Shown piece by piece: positions 52,959 to 61,207 of a stretch of DNA of 64,000 bases. The notes below the pieces were generated by a model that searched no databases, had not been told where the DNA came from, and worked only from the letters and a program-made list of their open reading frames with translations. The position numbers and the translations under genes were made by a program. How positions within the stretch are numbered: the first letter of the stretch is position 1; every line of letters starts with the position of its first letter. Source of the stretch: Campylobacter peloridis LMG 23910 (GTDB taxonomy: Bacteria; Campylobacterota; Campylobacteria; Campylobacterales; Campylobacteraceae); assembly GCF_000816785.1 (NCBI RefSeq), contig NZ_CP007766.1:186001-250000 (forward strand), written 5' to 3'.

Positions 52959-54529
52959 TCTAAACCTCCTAAAAATTCGTCGTAACTTCCTTTAAAATCC
53001 GTAAGCTTTCCATCTTCTAAAAGCCATATACGATTTGCAAAAGCACTGATTAACTCTCTATCATGGCTTATGCATATTGCACATCCTTTAAAATTATACA
53101 AAGCTTCGCCTAATGCAATAATACTTTCAAGATCTAAATGATTATCAGGCTCATCTAAAAGCAAGAAATTTCCACGCTCTAACATCAATTTTGAAAGCAT
53201 TAAACGATGTTTTTCGCCTCCGCTTAAACTCAAAGCTTTTTTTTCTTGATCGCTTCCGCTAAAGAGCATTCTACCAAGACATTTGCGAATTTCATCTAAA
53301 TCTTTGAATTTTTCACTCATAAGCCATTCATAAAGTTTCAAATCTTCATTGATTAAATTGGTTGTATCTTGAGCAAAATACCCCATTTCTATGGTAGCAC
53401 CTAAGTGTATATGGCCACTATCAGGTTCTAATTTTGAAGCAATGATTTTAGCTAAAGTGCTTTTTCCAACGCCATTTGCACCGATTAAGGCTATTTTGTC
53501 GCCTTTTTCTACTTTTAATTCTAAATTTTCAAACAAAGTTTTATCATAAGCTTTGCTAATGCCTTTTAATTCTAAAACCTCATTTCCTATTTCTCTACTA
53601 GCTCTAAAAACTATGCTAGGATCACGCCTGCTTGAAGTTTTAATTTCTTCAAGTTCAAGTTTTTCTAAAGCTTTAGCCCTACTTGTAGCTTGTTTTGCTT
53701 TTGAAGCATTAGCGCTAAAACGGCGTATGAAATTTTCTAATTCTTCTCTTTCTTTTAAGGTTTTATCGCGTTTGAGTTCAGCTTGTTTAGCAAGCAAGGT
53801 TGAAGCCATATACCAATCATCATAATTTCCAGCAAAATCGCGTATTTGTTTAAAATCCACATCTAAAATTCTTGTGCAAACTTTATTTAAAAAATGCCTA
53901 TCATGGCTGATTACTACTAAAGTTCCCTCATGTCTTAAAAGCTCATTTTCAAGCCAAGAAATCGCTTCTAAGTCAAGGTTGTTGGTTGGTTCATCTAAAA
54001 ATAAAATATCAGCACCTAAAAATAAAACTTGAGCTAATAAAACTTTAAATTTATCCGCACTTTGTAAGGTGCTCATTAAAGCATCAAAATCTTTGATTTT
54101 TAAAGAGCTTAAAATTTTTTCACATCTTATCTCACAATCATAGTTTGGATCCTCTTCTGCGGTAATAATCTCAAGCTCGCTTAATCTATCGTTAATCTCA
54201 TCTGTGAATTCTTCGCTCATATAAAGTTTTTCTTTTTCTTTTAGTGCATCATATAATCTTTTATTTGCACACATTACTGCATCTTTTATAGTGTAGTTTT
54301 CAAAGGCAAATTGATCTTGGCCTAAAACGGCTATTTTAAGTCCTTCATCAAATATTATCTCTCCACTGCTTGATTCTATTTCGCCTGAGAGAATTTTTAA
54401 AAAGGTTGATTTTCCTGCACCATTTGCCCCTATAAGTCCGTATCTTTGTCCGCGATTTAGTTTTAAATTAACATCTTCAAATAATAACTGATTTGCAAAA
54501 CGCATAGTGAGATTTTTTACTTCTACCAT
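52955..54529 (-). CDS. ABC-F family ribosome-associated ATPase
   Basis: This soluble twin-ATPase of the ABC-F class has no membrane domain; relatives such as EttA, YbiT and Uup act on the ribosome. The 524-residue protein has two Walker A motifs (GLIGANGAGKST near 32, ALIGANGVGKST near 345). It has LSGGEKHRL and paired Walker B segments (ILFLDEPTNNLD, FLLLDEPDNHLD), joined by a charged linker (RDKTLKEREELENFIRRFSANASKAKQATSR). The first half has a degenerate signature. It resembles YbiT most in length. Confidence 0.88.
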   Translation of the reverse strand: MVEVKNLTMRFANQLLFEDVNLKLNRGQRYGLIGANGAGKSTFLKILSGEIESSSGEIIFDEGLKIAVLGQDQFAFENYTIKDAVMCANKRLYDALKEKEKLYMSEEFTDEINDRLSELEIITAEEDPNYDCEIRCEKILSSLKIKDFDALMSTLQSADKFKVLLAQVLFLGADILFLDEPTNNLDLEAISWLENELLRHEGTLVVISHDRHFLNKVCTRILDVDFKQIRDFAGNYDDWYMASTLLAKQAELKRDKTLKEREELENFIRRFSANASKAKQATSRAKALEKLELEEIKTSSRRDPSIVFRASREIGNEVLELKGISKAYDKTLFENLELKVEKGDKIALIGANGVGKSTLAKIIASKLEPDSGHIHLGATIEMGYFAQDTTNLINEDLKLYEWLMSEKFKDLDEIRKCLGRMLFSGSDQEKKALSLSGGEKHRLMLSKLMLERGNFLLLDEPDNHLDLESIIALGEALYNFKGCAICISHDRELISAFANRIWLLEDGKLTDFKGSYDEFLGGLE

Positions 54530-54552
54530 TAATATCCTTAAATTATTTTTGC

Positions 54553-54558
54553 TATAAT
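54553..54558 (+). promoter_or_regulatory. -10 box before the GGDEF-like gene
   Basis: A perfect TATAAT in GCTATAATTTTATC lies 31 nt before the TTG start at 54584 in the divergent gap to the ABC-F gene. Confidence 0.5.
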
Positions 54559-54583
54559 TTTATCAAAAAAAAGGTTTATTGAT

Positions 54584-55588
54584 TTGGATTTTTCATATTT
54601 AATGTTAAAAACATTGCCTAGCATGACTTTAGCTTTTAACTTTTTAGCTTTATTTTTAGCTTATTTTTTTAAGCAAAATAAGATTTTTTTCTTGCTTTTG
54701 TTGATTTTATGTGCTAGGGCTTTATCTTTAGTGGCAAGTGAATATCAAGCACATTTGTTTATCTCTGTGTTTTTACCCTTTTCTTTTGTGCTTTTTGTGT
54801 TTTTGCAAGATAGCAAGCTTGTTTTTGAAAGGATTAATCTCATTAAATTTGCTTATATAGCTTTTATGGGTTTGATTGCTTTAATCCTAAGCACAAGCAC
54901 GAATTTTAATGCAAATATAACTAGCGAAATTTTTGGTATTTCATCGCAATTTTTTAAGCCTATTAGCGAGCTAAGTTTTTGTGTGTTTTGGGCGGGGTTT
55001 GTATTTTTATTGTTTTCGTATTTTAAAAACAATGATTTTCATTTTTTACTAGCTTATATGGGCTTAAATGTGCAGTTTTTATTTTACAATAATATAGATT
55101 TAGGTTATTATGAATTTGCTTCTTTGGTTTTAATAGGCTTTTTAGCTTATAAAGCTTATAAAATAGCCTTTTTTGACTCAGTAACAAATTTAGCAAATTT
55201 AAAGGCTTTAAGAAGATACGCTCAAGGGCTTGAAAATTTTCATTTAGCTTTAATTGAAGTAAAAAATATCAATGAAATTTGCCATCAAAATGGTTTAAAA
55301 ACAAGCGAGTTTATAATGCATGAATTTGCCAAAATTTTAAAAAAAGCTTTGCATGCTAGAATTTTTAAAGATGATAAGGATTATTTTATCGTTATATTTG
55401 AAAATGAAAGTGTTGCTTTTGTGCAAAGCAAACTACAAATGCTTGAAAATTTTATGCAAAAATACAGCTTTGAATTTAAAGAACAAAATATAAAATTAGA
55501 AATAAAACTTTGTTTATCAAGTAAAAATGAAAATGTTGAAGATAGTTTAAAACAAGCAAAATTAGAACTTAGAAAACAAAAGGATTAA
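54584..55588 (+). CDS. Membrane protein with degenerate GGDEF domain
   Basis: The first 200 residues of this 334-residue protein are six to seven membrane helices. The cytosolic remainder aligns with a diguanylate-cyclase fold. FDSVTNLANLKALRRY stands for the usual DxLTGLxNRRAL, and the GGDEF signature is replaced around KDDKDYFIVIFE. With no GGDEF/GGEEF it should not make c-di-GMP. The start is TTG at 54584; ATG at 54602 is an alternative. The gene ends 1 nt before the phosphohexomutase gene. Confidence 0.72.
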   Translation: MDFSYLMLKTLPSMTLAFNFLALFLAYFFKQNKIFFLLLLILCARALSLVASEYQAHLFISVFLPFSFVLFVFLQDSKLVFERINLIKFAYIAFMGLIALILSTSTNFNANITSEIFGISSQFFKPISELSFCVFWAGFVFLLFSYFKNNDFHFLLAYMGLNVQFLFYNNIDLGYYEFASLVLIGFLAYKAYKIAFFDSVTNLANLKALRRYAQGLENFHLALIEVKNINEICHQNGLKTSEFIMHEFAKILKKALHARIFKDDKDYFIVIFENESVAFVQSKLQMLENFMQKYSFEFKEQNIKLEIKLCLSSKNENVEDSLKQAKLELRKQKD

Positions 55589-55589
55589 A

Positions 55590-56954
55590 ATGCTAGATTT
55601 GATTTTTAGAGAGTATGATATAAGAGGACTTTATCCAAGTGAATTAAATGAAAAAAGTGTTAAAGCCATAGGTTATGCCTTGGGTTTAGAAATGAAAGCA
55701 AAGGGTTGTGAGAAAGTAAGTATAGGTTATGATGCAAGATATAGTGCAAATGAGCTTTTTAACTATTTAATCAGTGGTTTAAATAAAGCTAATATGCAAG
55801 TATTTAATATAGGCTTAGCACCTACACCAATGGGGTATTTTAGTTTATTTTTTGATGAAATTTTTGATGCAAACATCATGATAACAGGCTCACATAATCC
55901 AAAAGAATACAATGGCTTTAAAATCACAATTAACAAAGAAAGTTTTTTTGGTGCTGATTTAAAAAAACTTTCTTTAAAAGTGCAAGAGTATTTAGAGCTT
56001 GAAATAAAAGATGATTTAAGATATGAAAATTATGATGTTAAAAGCTTATATATAGACTTTTTAGTAAAGCATTTTACTCATCTTAAAAACTATAAAGAAA
56101 AAATCATTATCGATTGTGCAAATGGTGCTACTGGAGTGATAATAAAACCTTTAGTGGAGAAGTTAGGTTTAAATGCACAGATTTTATTTGAAGAGCCAGA
56201 TGGTAATTTCCCAAATCACGCACCCGATCCAACTGAACTTGAAAATTTACATGCATTGCAAGTTGCATTAAAAGAAAATGAAAATGCAAAAATGGGTTTT
56301 GCTTTTGATGGCGATGGAGATCGTTTAGTTGTAGCTAGTAAAGACTATGTATTTAAAGGCGATGAGCTTTGTTATTTGTTTGCTAAAAATATTAAAAATC
56401 CTAGAGTTTTAGGCGAGGTAAAATGCTCTAAAAATCTTTTCGATGAAGTAGCTAAATTTGGTTTTGTTATGATGGGTAAAACAGGCCACTCAAATATCAA
56501 AAAAACAATGAAAGAACAAAATATAGACATAGCAGCAGAGCTTAGCGGGCATATTTTCTTTAAAGATAGATATTTTGGTTATGATGATGGCATTTATGCA
56601 TTTTTAAGAACTTTAGAGCTTTTAGTAAATGGTTTTGATATAGAAAAATTAGTTAAAGAATTACCAAAACTTTATGCAAGTGAAGAGATTAAACTTAAAG
56701 TTAGCGAAGAAAACAAATTTCAAATCATAGAAAAATTCAAAGAAAAAGTAAAAGCTAATGCTTTTGAAAATGTTCTTGATTGCAATGAAATCGATGGAGT
56801 AAGAATTACTTTTAAAGATGGCTGGGTGCTTTTACGCGCTTCAAATACAAGCCCTTATCTTATCATGCGAAGTGAAGCTAGCACTTTAGAATTTAAAGAT
56901 TTTCTTGAAAAAAGAGTAAGAGAGCTTTTTGATACTATACTAACAGAAATTTAG
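55590..56954 (+). CDS. manB: Phosphomannomutase/phosphoglucomutase
   Basis: This alpha-D-phosphohexomutase interconverts hexose 1- and 6-phosphates and probably supplies galU with glucose-1-P. The 454-residue protein has the phosphoserine loop ITGSHNPKEYNGFKI near 98-112, the metal loop FAFDGDGDRLVVAS near 237-250 and the C-terminal phosphate loop RASNTSPYLIMR. The symbol is by family; manB or pgm cannot be separated by sequence alone. Confidence 0.88.
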   Translation: MLDLIFREYDIRGLYPSELNEKSVKAIGYALGLEMKAKGCEKVSIGYDARYSANELFNYLISGLNKANMQVFNIGLAPTPMGYFSLFFDEIFDANIMITGSHNPKEYNGFKITINKESFFGADLKKLSLKVQEYLELEIKDDLRYENYDVKSLYIDFLVKHFTHLKNYKEKIIIDCANGATGVIIKPLVEKLGLNAQILFEEPDGNFPNHAPDPTELENLHALQVALKENENAKMGFAFDGDGDRLVVASKDYVFKGDELCYLFAKNIKNPRVLGEVKCSKNLFDEVAKFGFVMMGKTGHSNIKKTMKEQNIDIAAELSGHIFFKDRYFGYDDGIYAFLRTLELLVNGFDIEKLVKELPKLYASEEIKLKVSEENKFQIIEKFKEKVKANAFENVLDCNEIDGVRITFKDGWVLLRASNTSPYLIMRSEASTLEFKDFLEKRVRELFDTILTEI

Positions 56955-56983
56955 CATACAAGTTTATGCTAAATTTATCTTTT
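56947..56983 (+). terminator. Terminator overlapping the manB stop codon
   Basis: A perfect 12-bp stem AAATTTAGCATA / TATGCTAAATTT with a 6-nt loop includes the manB TAG and is followed by ATCTTTT. It is one of the best intrinsic terminators in the window. The remaining gap to 57248 is AT-rich and holds no gene. Confidence 0.75.
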
Positions 56984-57177
56984 AAAGCTACTGAAAATAT
57001 TTTTTAATAACACAAGTAATTTTTTTTAAGTTTATAGTCAAAAAATTTAAAAAAATATTCAAAAAATGCCAGCTAAAGCCTAATTTATGGGTATTTTTAA
57101 TTAAGATATTTTTTGTTTTATTTTTAATAATTTTTAAATATATTATTTATTTTATTGAAATTATTCATTTTTTATTA

Positions 57178-57183
57178 TATAAT
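57178..57183 (+). promoter_or_regulatory. -10 box of the hemerythrin pair
   Basis: A perfect TATAAT in ATTATATAATTTCA lies 65 nt before the first hemerythrin ATG. The 5' leader contains TGAAAATGATTATTTATT, faintly like a Fur site, which is not strong enough to call. Confidence 0.45.
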
Positions 57184-57248
57184 TTCATCTTGTATTGAAA
57201 ATGATTATTTATTGCTTGTTGTAAAAATTTAAATAAAAAAGGATTTTT

Positions 57249-57824
57249 ATGATAAAGTGGATGGATGATTATAGTGTTCATAATAAAACTATAGACGATC
57301 AGCATAAAGCACTTTTTGATATAGCAAAAAAAGCTTATTTGATCGCAGAACGCCACGCAAGTATTTCAGATATTAAATTAGTATTAAATGAGCTTTTTGA
57401 GTATGTTAAAACTCATTTTAAAGATGAAGAAGAACATATGGAGAAAATAGGTTATCCTGATTTAGCACACCATAAAAAAATTCATCAAGAAATTACTTTG
57501 TCTTTGATTGCTTTGGTAAAAAATATCAAAACGATAAATGATTTTAAAGAAAAATTAAATATCATCACAGAAAAATGGCTTTTAGAGCATATTCTAAAAG
57601 AGGATATGAAATACTATAAATACCAAAAGCAAAAATTTAAAGAACAACAAGAGGCTACTTTTGAAGAAGATACAAGTTTTGAAGAGGTTGTTCCAGAATT
57701 TGTGATTTATATATGTGGTTGCAAAGGTGAAAAACATAAAATTCCTCATCATATACATACAAAAATTTGCAAAGGAAGTAAGTATAGTTGCAAAGTTTGT
57801 AAAAGCGTTATAAGAACTGCTTAA
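57249..57824 (+). CDS. Bacteriohemerythrin with Cys-containing C-terminal tail
   Basis: Hemerythrin-like proteins bind O2 at a non-haem di-iron site; Campylobacter relatives protect Fe-S enzymes under oxygen. The four-helix domain (about 1-130) shows the ligands His in SVHNKTIDDQHKALF, HFKDEEEH, HHKKIHQE and HILKEDM. The tail (about 150-191) is unusual: YICGCKGEKHKIPHH, then YSCKVCKSV, a CxC plus CxxC set able to bind a metal. The RBS AAAGGA precedes the ATG. The gene is paired with a paralogue 12 nt downstream. Confidence 0.85.
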   Translation: MIKWMDDYSVHNKTIDDQHKALFDIAKKAYLIAERHASISDIKLVLNELFEYVKTHFKDEEEHMEKIGYPDLAHHKKIHQEITLSLIALVKNIKTINDFKEKLNIITEKWLLEHILKEDMKYYKYQKQKFKEQQEATFEEDTSFEEVVPEFVIYICGCKGEKHKIPHHIHTKICKGSKYSCKVCKSVIRTA

Positions 57825-57836
57825 GAGTTATCGTAT

Positions 57837-58412
57837 ATGGAAGCTTTTCCAGTTTGGAATGATAAATATAGCATAAAAAATGACAATATAGACTTGCAAC
57901 ACAAAACACTCTTTAATTTAGCAGACAAAACAGCAAAACTGCTTAATAGGCATATTTATAAAGCAGAAATTAAAGAATTATTGAGTGAATTTTTTGAGTA
58001 TATGAAAACACATTTTAAAGATGAGGAAGATTTTATGTGTTCTATTGAATATCCGTATTTATTAGAGCATAAATCTATGCATAAAAAAATCATTAAGGAT
58101 ATGAGTATTTTAATCAATGATTGCTCAAGCACTAATGATTTAAAAGAAAAACTTTATGAAATAGTATCAGTTTGGCTTTTAGAACATATAGTAGAGCATG
58201 ATATGATGATTTATAAATGGCAACAAAGAGTAAAAAATGAAGAGGTAAAAGAAGAAGTTAAAGAAGAAGAAAAATTTTTATATATTTGCAGTTGTTCAGA
58301 AACCATACATAAGTTAGATTACGGGACTCATGTAAAAATTAAATATTTACATATAGCTTTTAAATGTAAAAAATGTTTAAAAGAACTTATCTTTTACAAT
58401 CCAGAAGATTAA
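57837..58412 (+). CDS. Second bacteriohemerythrin with Cys-containing tail
   Basis: This paralogue has the same length (191 residues) as the preceding gene. Di-iron ligands can be read in YSIKNDNIDLQHKTLFNLA, HFKDEEDFM, HKSMHKK and HIVEHDMMIYKW. The first-helix His before NDNID is replaced (SIKNDN for SVHNKT), so one ligand may be missing. The tail again ends in CSC (YICSCSETIHKL) and CKKC (FKCKKCLKEL). ATG at 57837 has only a weak RBS, which suggests coupling to the upstream gene. Confidence 0.82.
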   Translation: MEAFPVWNDKYSIKNDNIDLQHKTLFNLADKTAKLLNRHIYKAEIKELLSEFFEYMKTHFKDEEDFMCSIEYPYLLEHKSMHKKIIKDMSILINDCSSTNDLKEKLYEIVSVWLLEHIVEHDMMIYKWQQRVKNEEVKEEVKEEEKFLYICSCSETIHKLDYGTHVKIKYLHIAFKCKKCLKELIFYNPED

Positions 58413-58440
58413 AAAAAATTTTTCGATTTTTTAATCTTCT
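58403..58440 (+). terminator. Terminator after the hemerythrin pair
   Basis: AGAAGATTAAAAAA pairs perfectly over 14 bp with TTTTTTAATCTTCT around a 10-nt loop, spanning the stop codon. Because the A/T runs lie in both arms it can work in both directions. Confidence 0.7.
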
Positions 58441-58461
58441 TAAATGCTTATTTTTCCATAT

Positions 58462-58470
58462 CCCCCCCCC
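58462..58470 (+). repeat. C9 homopolymer upstream of the surface-protein gene
   Basis: Nine C residues lie in an otherwise AT-rich 220-bp gap. They are 16 nt upstream of a perfect TATAAT (58487-58492) and 162 nt before the ATG at 58633. This puts the tract in the -35 region of a plausible promoter, so length change by slippage could alter transcription. The gap holds no gene other than a 15-codon ORF without an RBS. Confidence 0.75.
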
Positions 58471-58632
58471 ATGATTTACATTTTAATATAATTTTAGTCT
58501 TAATTAACTTTAAGCTAATTTTTAACAATCTCATAATAACATTCTAAAATCATTTACAATACATTAGTAATAACAATTACTAAAATTTAACAACTAAGCA
58601 AAATTTAACACTATGTTAGCAAAGGATATTTC

Positions 58633-61185
58633 ATGCAAAAACTTATGTCTAAAAAAAGTCTTATGGGTAGTAACAAAAGTTTTTTAAAGCTTTCTTTATT
58701 AGCTATATTTTCTCTTAGTTCTTTATATGGTGCAAGTCAAGCAGAATATGATGAAAAAAGTAAAAAATACATCATCAAACAACACCAATTTAATAACAAT
58801 CAAGTATATGATTATGAAGCAAATACTTTTAAATTTTTAAATGGTAAAAATTATTATGGTCAAATGGCTACTAATAAAAATATATCTAATGTAACTTTAG
58901 TTTATGACAATCCAAAAGATCAAGCACATGCAAAAATGGGTGATATGTTTTTTAAACAAGATATCCTTACTCCAAGTATTAAAGAAGATATTTTTGTAGT
59001 AAATGGTTTTCATGGGGCATATTCTATAGATGATACAATTGAGCAAATTAGTTATATCCCTTTTTTGGTTTCTGCGTATGTGTTTAATGCAAAAGCAAAT
59101 AATAACACTCTTGTATTAAAAGCAGGGGAGCTATCATCTGTGTATTATTTAAAACCAACTGATAAAGAAGTAATGAATCCTAAAGCTACAGGTTATAATA
59201 ACCAATATAATTTTTTAATCACTCCAGCCATAGCTAGAAAAGGTGAAGCAAATAATAATACTTTAGACTTTTTAAAAGATGCATATGTAAATATGGGAGT
59301 TGAAAATACCTATACCCTACCTTTAAATGGAGCTCCTTATATAGTAGGTGCTTTTGGTATAGATGCAAATGTTAATAACAATAGCGTTATATTAAACAAA
59401 GGTGTAAAAATAGACTTTCATACTACTCCTTATAGACAAGGTGTTTTAGGAAAAAGTGTATTTGATGAAAGAATGACTCATGTTATGGGTGCTATTACTT
59501 ATAATGGTAATGCTAAAAATAATAAAGTTGTATTTGATGGAGCTTCGTTGCTAGTGCATGGGCCAAGTGGAGCTTATTCTACTTCAGCAGCTACTCATCT
59601 TGGTGGAGCCTTTGTAGATGTCAATGATAACCAAAATTATGAAGTTAGCGATAATAAATTATTAATTAATGAATTAAAATTAGATTTAAGAGTAGATACT
59701 AAAAATACTCCATTAGCTTATAATGCTATTTTAAATGGAGAAATCTATGGTGGTAAAATAATACAAGGAAATGCTTATAAAAATACCATAGATATTAAAG
59801 ATTTACAGACCTTACTAGCGTTAAATACCAATGTCGAAGTAAGAGCTTTGCTAGATTTTTATGCAGGCTTTGCTAGAAATGGTATAGCTAATGATAATAA
59901 AATTTATTTAAACCTAAAAACTCCTTTTACGATCAATTCCAATTTCACGGGTAAAAATGAATTCAACTTATATGGAGCTTATGCTAGTAAGGGGGCTAGC
60001 AATAATGGAGTTTATGTTAAGGGAGACTTAACTCAAGAAAGTATTGTGGAAAATTATCAAGATAAAATTCAAATTACTGCTGCACAAACTTTAAGTTCTA
60101 AAGCAAATAACAACACTATAAGTATAAGCAATACTAATGTATCTATGCCATTGTATTTATATGGGGTAGCTAAAGCTAGTATAGATGGTAAGGATTATTA
60201 TGCAAGTAGTGCTAATGCAAATACTATAAAATTAGATAGCGTAAAATCAGGTAAGAATTTAACAACTATCATAGAAGCAGATGAGGTAAGCAAAAGCAAT
60301 ATCTCTTATAATCTAGTGCAATCTTTATCAAATGCTTCTAATATAGATAAAGGTTCTAAAATCATCATTAGAGCAAATAAAACAGCTAATGAAAATACTT
60401 TAAATATAAAAGATTATTCTTCAGCAGCTTATGATAATATATATGTAATCAACGCTAAAGAAGAAAGTGCTAATAATACCATGATTTTTAACAATCTTGC
60501 TTTAGGAACTGCCTCTGATGTAAGAGAAGGTAGGGTGGTAATTAGTGCAGGAATTGCTAAAAATGTTTATAACAATTTTACTCATATAGCAAATTTAAAT
60601 ATAGATGAGTATAAAAACAACGACGCATTGTTTATTAGTGCTTCTGGTGTAAATCAAGAGGAAGGAAAAAGTTATAATAATACTTTATATCTAAGCGGTG
60701 CGACTAATATTTTTAAAAATACAAGCATAGATGTATTAGCAGGAAATATACTACAAATTAAAAACGAGAATGCATTTAGCTATAAAAGTTTAGAACACAA
60801 AAGCAAAACTAACAACCATTTGGTATTAAATACAAATATTAATGCTAAATTAGTAAATAATTTTGATCATTTTAGCTTTATACTAAAAGATAATACAAAA
60901 ACTTATTTAAGTGCTAAAGAAGCTATAAATCTTTCTAAAAATAGCTCTATCAATGTATATGCAAACAACCTTAAAAACAAAAGCTTTGTTTTAATGCACT
61001 CAGAAAAAGGTTTTGTTGATGAAAATGGTAAAAATTTAGGCAAAAAAGATATGCAAAATTTATTAAATGTTGTAGCTGAAAATAATCAAAAATTACATAA
61101 AAACATCAATGCGAAGTTACAAAAAGCTAACTACACTTTAAGTCTTAGTGAGGATGAAAAAAGCATAGTAGTAAATTTAAATTAA
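58633..61185 (+). CDS. Large exported surface protein with NNT-type repeats
   Basis: No named family is recognised. The 850-residue product has an N-terminal signal peptide (about 1-37, basic start then LKLSLLAIFSLSSLYGASQA). About a dozen copies of a motif like xANNNTLxL follow (AKANNNTLVLKAG, GEANNNTLDF, ANVNNNSVIL, NAKNNKVVFDG, SKANNNTISI, ESANNTMIFNN), spaced 40-60 residues apart. This is the pattern of a right-handed beta-helix. No autotransporter barrel, LPXTG or membrane anchor is present; it ends SLSEDEKSIVVNLN. The RBS AAAGGAT precedes the ATG. It lies 22 nt upstream of the haemagglutinin-type gene and is likely expressed and perhaps exported with it. Confidence 0.72.
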   Translation: MQKLMSKKSLMGSNKSFLKLSLLAIFSLSSLYGASQAEYDEKSKKYIIKQHQFNNNQVYDYEANTFKFLNGKNYYGQMATNKNISNVTLVYDNPKDQAHAKMGDMFFKQDILTPSIKEDIFVVNGFHGAYSIDDTIEQISYIPFLVSAYVFNAKANNNTLVLKAGELSSVYYLKPTDKEVMNPKATGYNNQYNFLITPAIARKGEANNNTLDFLKDAYVNMGVENTYTLPLNGAPYIVGAFGIDANVNNNSVILNKGVKIDFHTTPYRQGVLGKSVFDERMTHVMGAITYNGNAKNNKVVFDGASLLVHGPSGAYSTSAATHLGGAFVDVNDNQNYEVSDNKLLINELKLDLRVDTKNTPLAYNAILNGEIYGGKIIQGNAYKNTIDIKDLQTLLALNTNVEVRALLDFYAGFARNGIANDNKIYLNLKTPFTINSNFTGKNEFNLYGAYASKGASNNGVYVKGDLTQESIVENYQDKIQITAAQTLSSKANNNTISISNTNVSMPLYLYGVAKASIDGKDYYASSANANTIKLDSVKSGKNLTTIIEADEVSKSNISYNLVQSLSNASNIDKGSKIIIRANKTANENTLNIKDYSSAAYDNIYVINAKEESANNTMIFNNLALGTASDVREGRVVISAGIAKNVYNNFTHIANLNIDEYKNNDALFISASGVNQEEGKSYNNTLYLSGATNIFKNTSIDVLAGNILQIKNENAFSYKSLEHKSKTNNHLVLNTNINAKLVNNFDHFSFILKDNTKTYLSAKEAINLSKNSSINVYANNLKNKSFVLMHSEKGFVDENGKNLGKKDMQNLLNVVAENNQKLHKNINAKLQKANYTLSLSEDEKSIVVNLN

Positions 61186-61207
61186 TTTATCAAGGAAAAT
61201 TATAAAA

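Noticed and set aside
57197-57215. Fur box in the leader of the hemerythrin gene
   Set aside because: The sequence is only loosely palindromic and AT-rich DNA gives such matches often.
57165-57356. Minus-strand open frame across the start of the first hemerythrin gene
   Set aside because: It is antisense to a well-supported gene, lacks an RBS and resembles nothing known.
58454-58500. Fifteen-codon ORF running through the C9 tract
   Set aside because: It has no ribosome-binding site and no conserved features; the promoter-region explanation is simpler.
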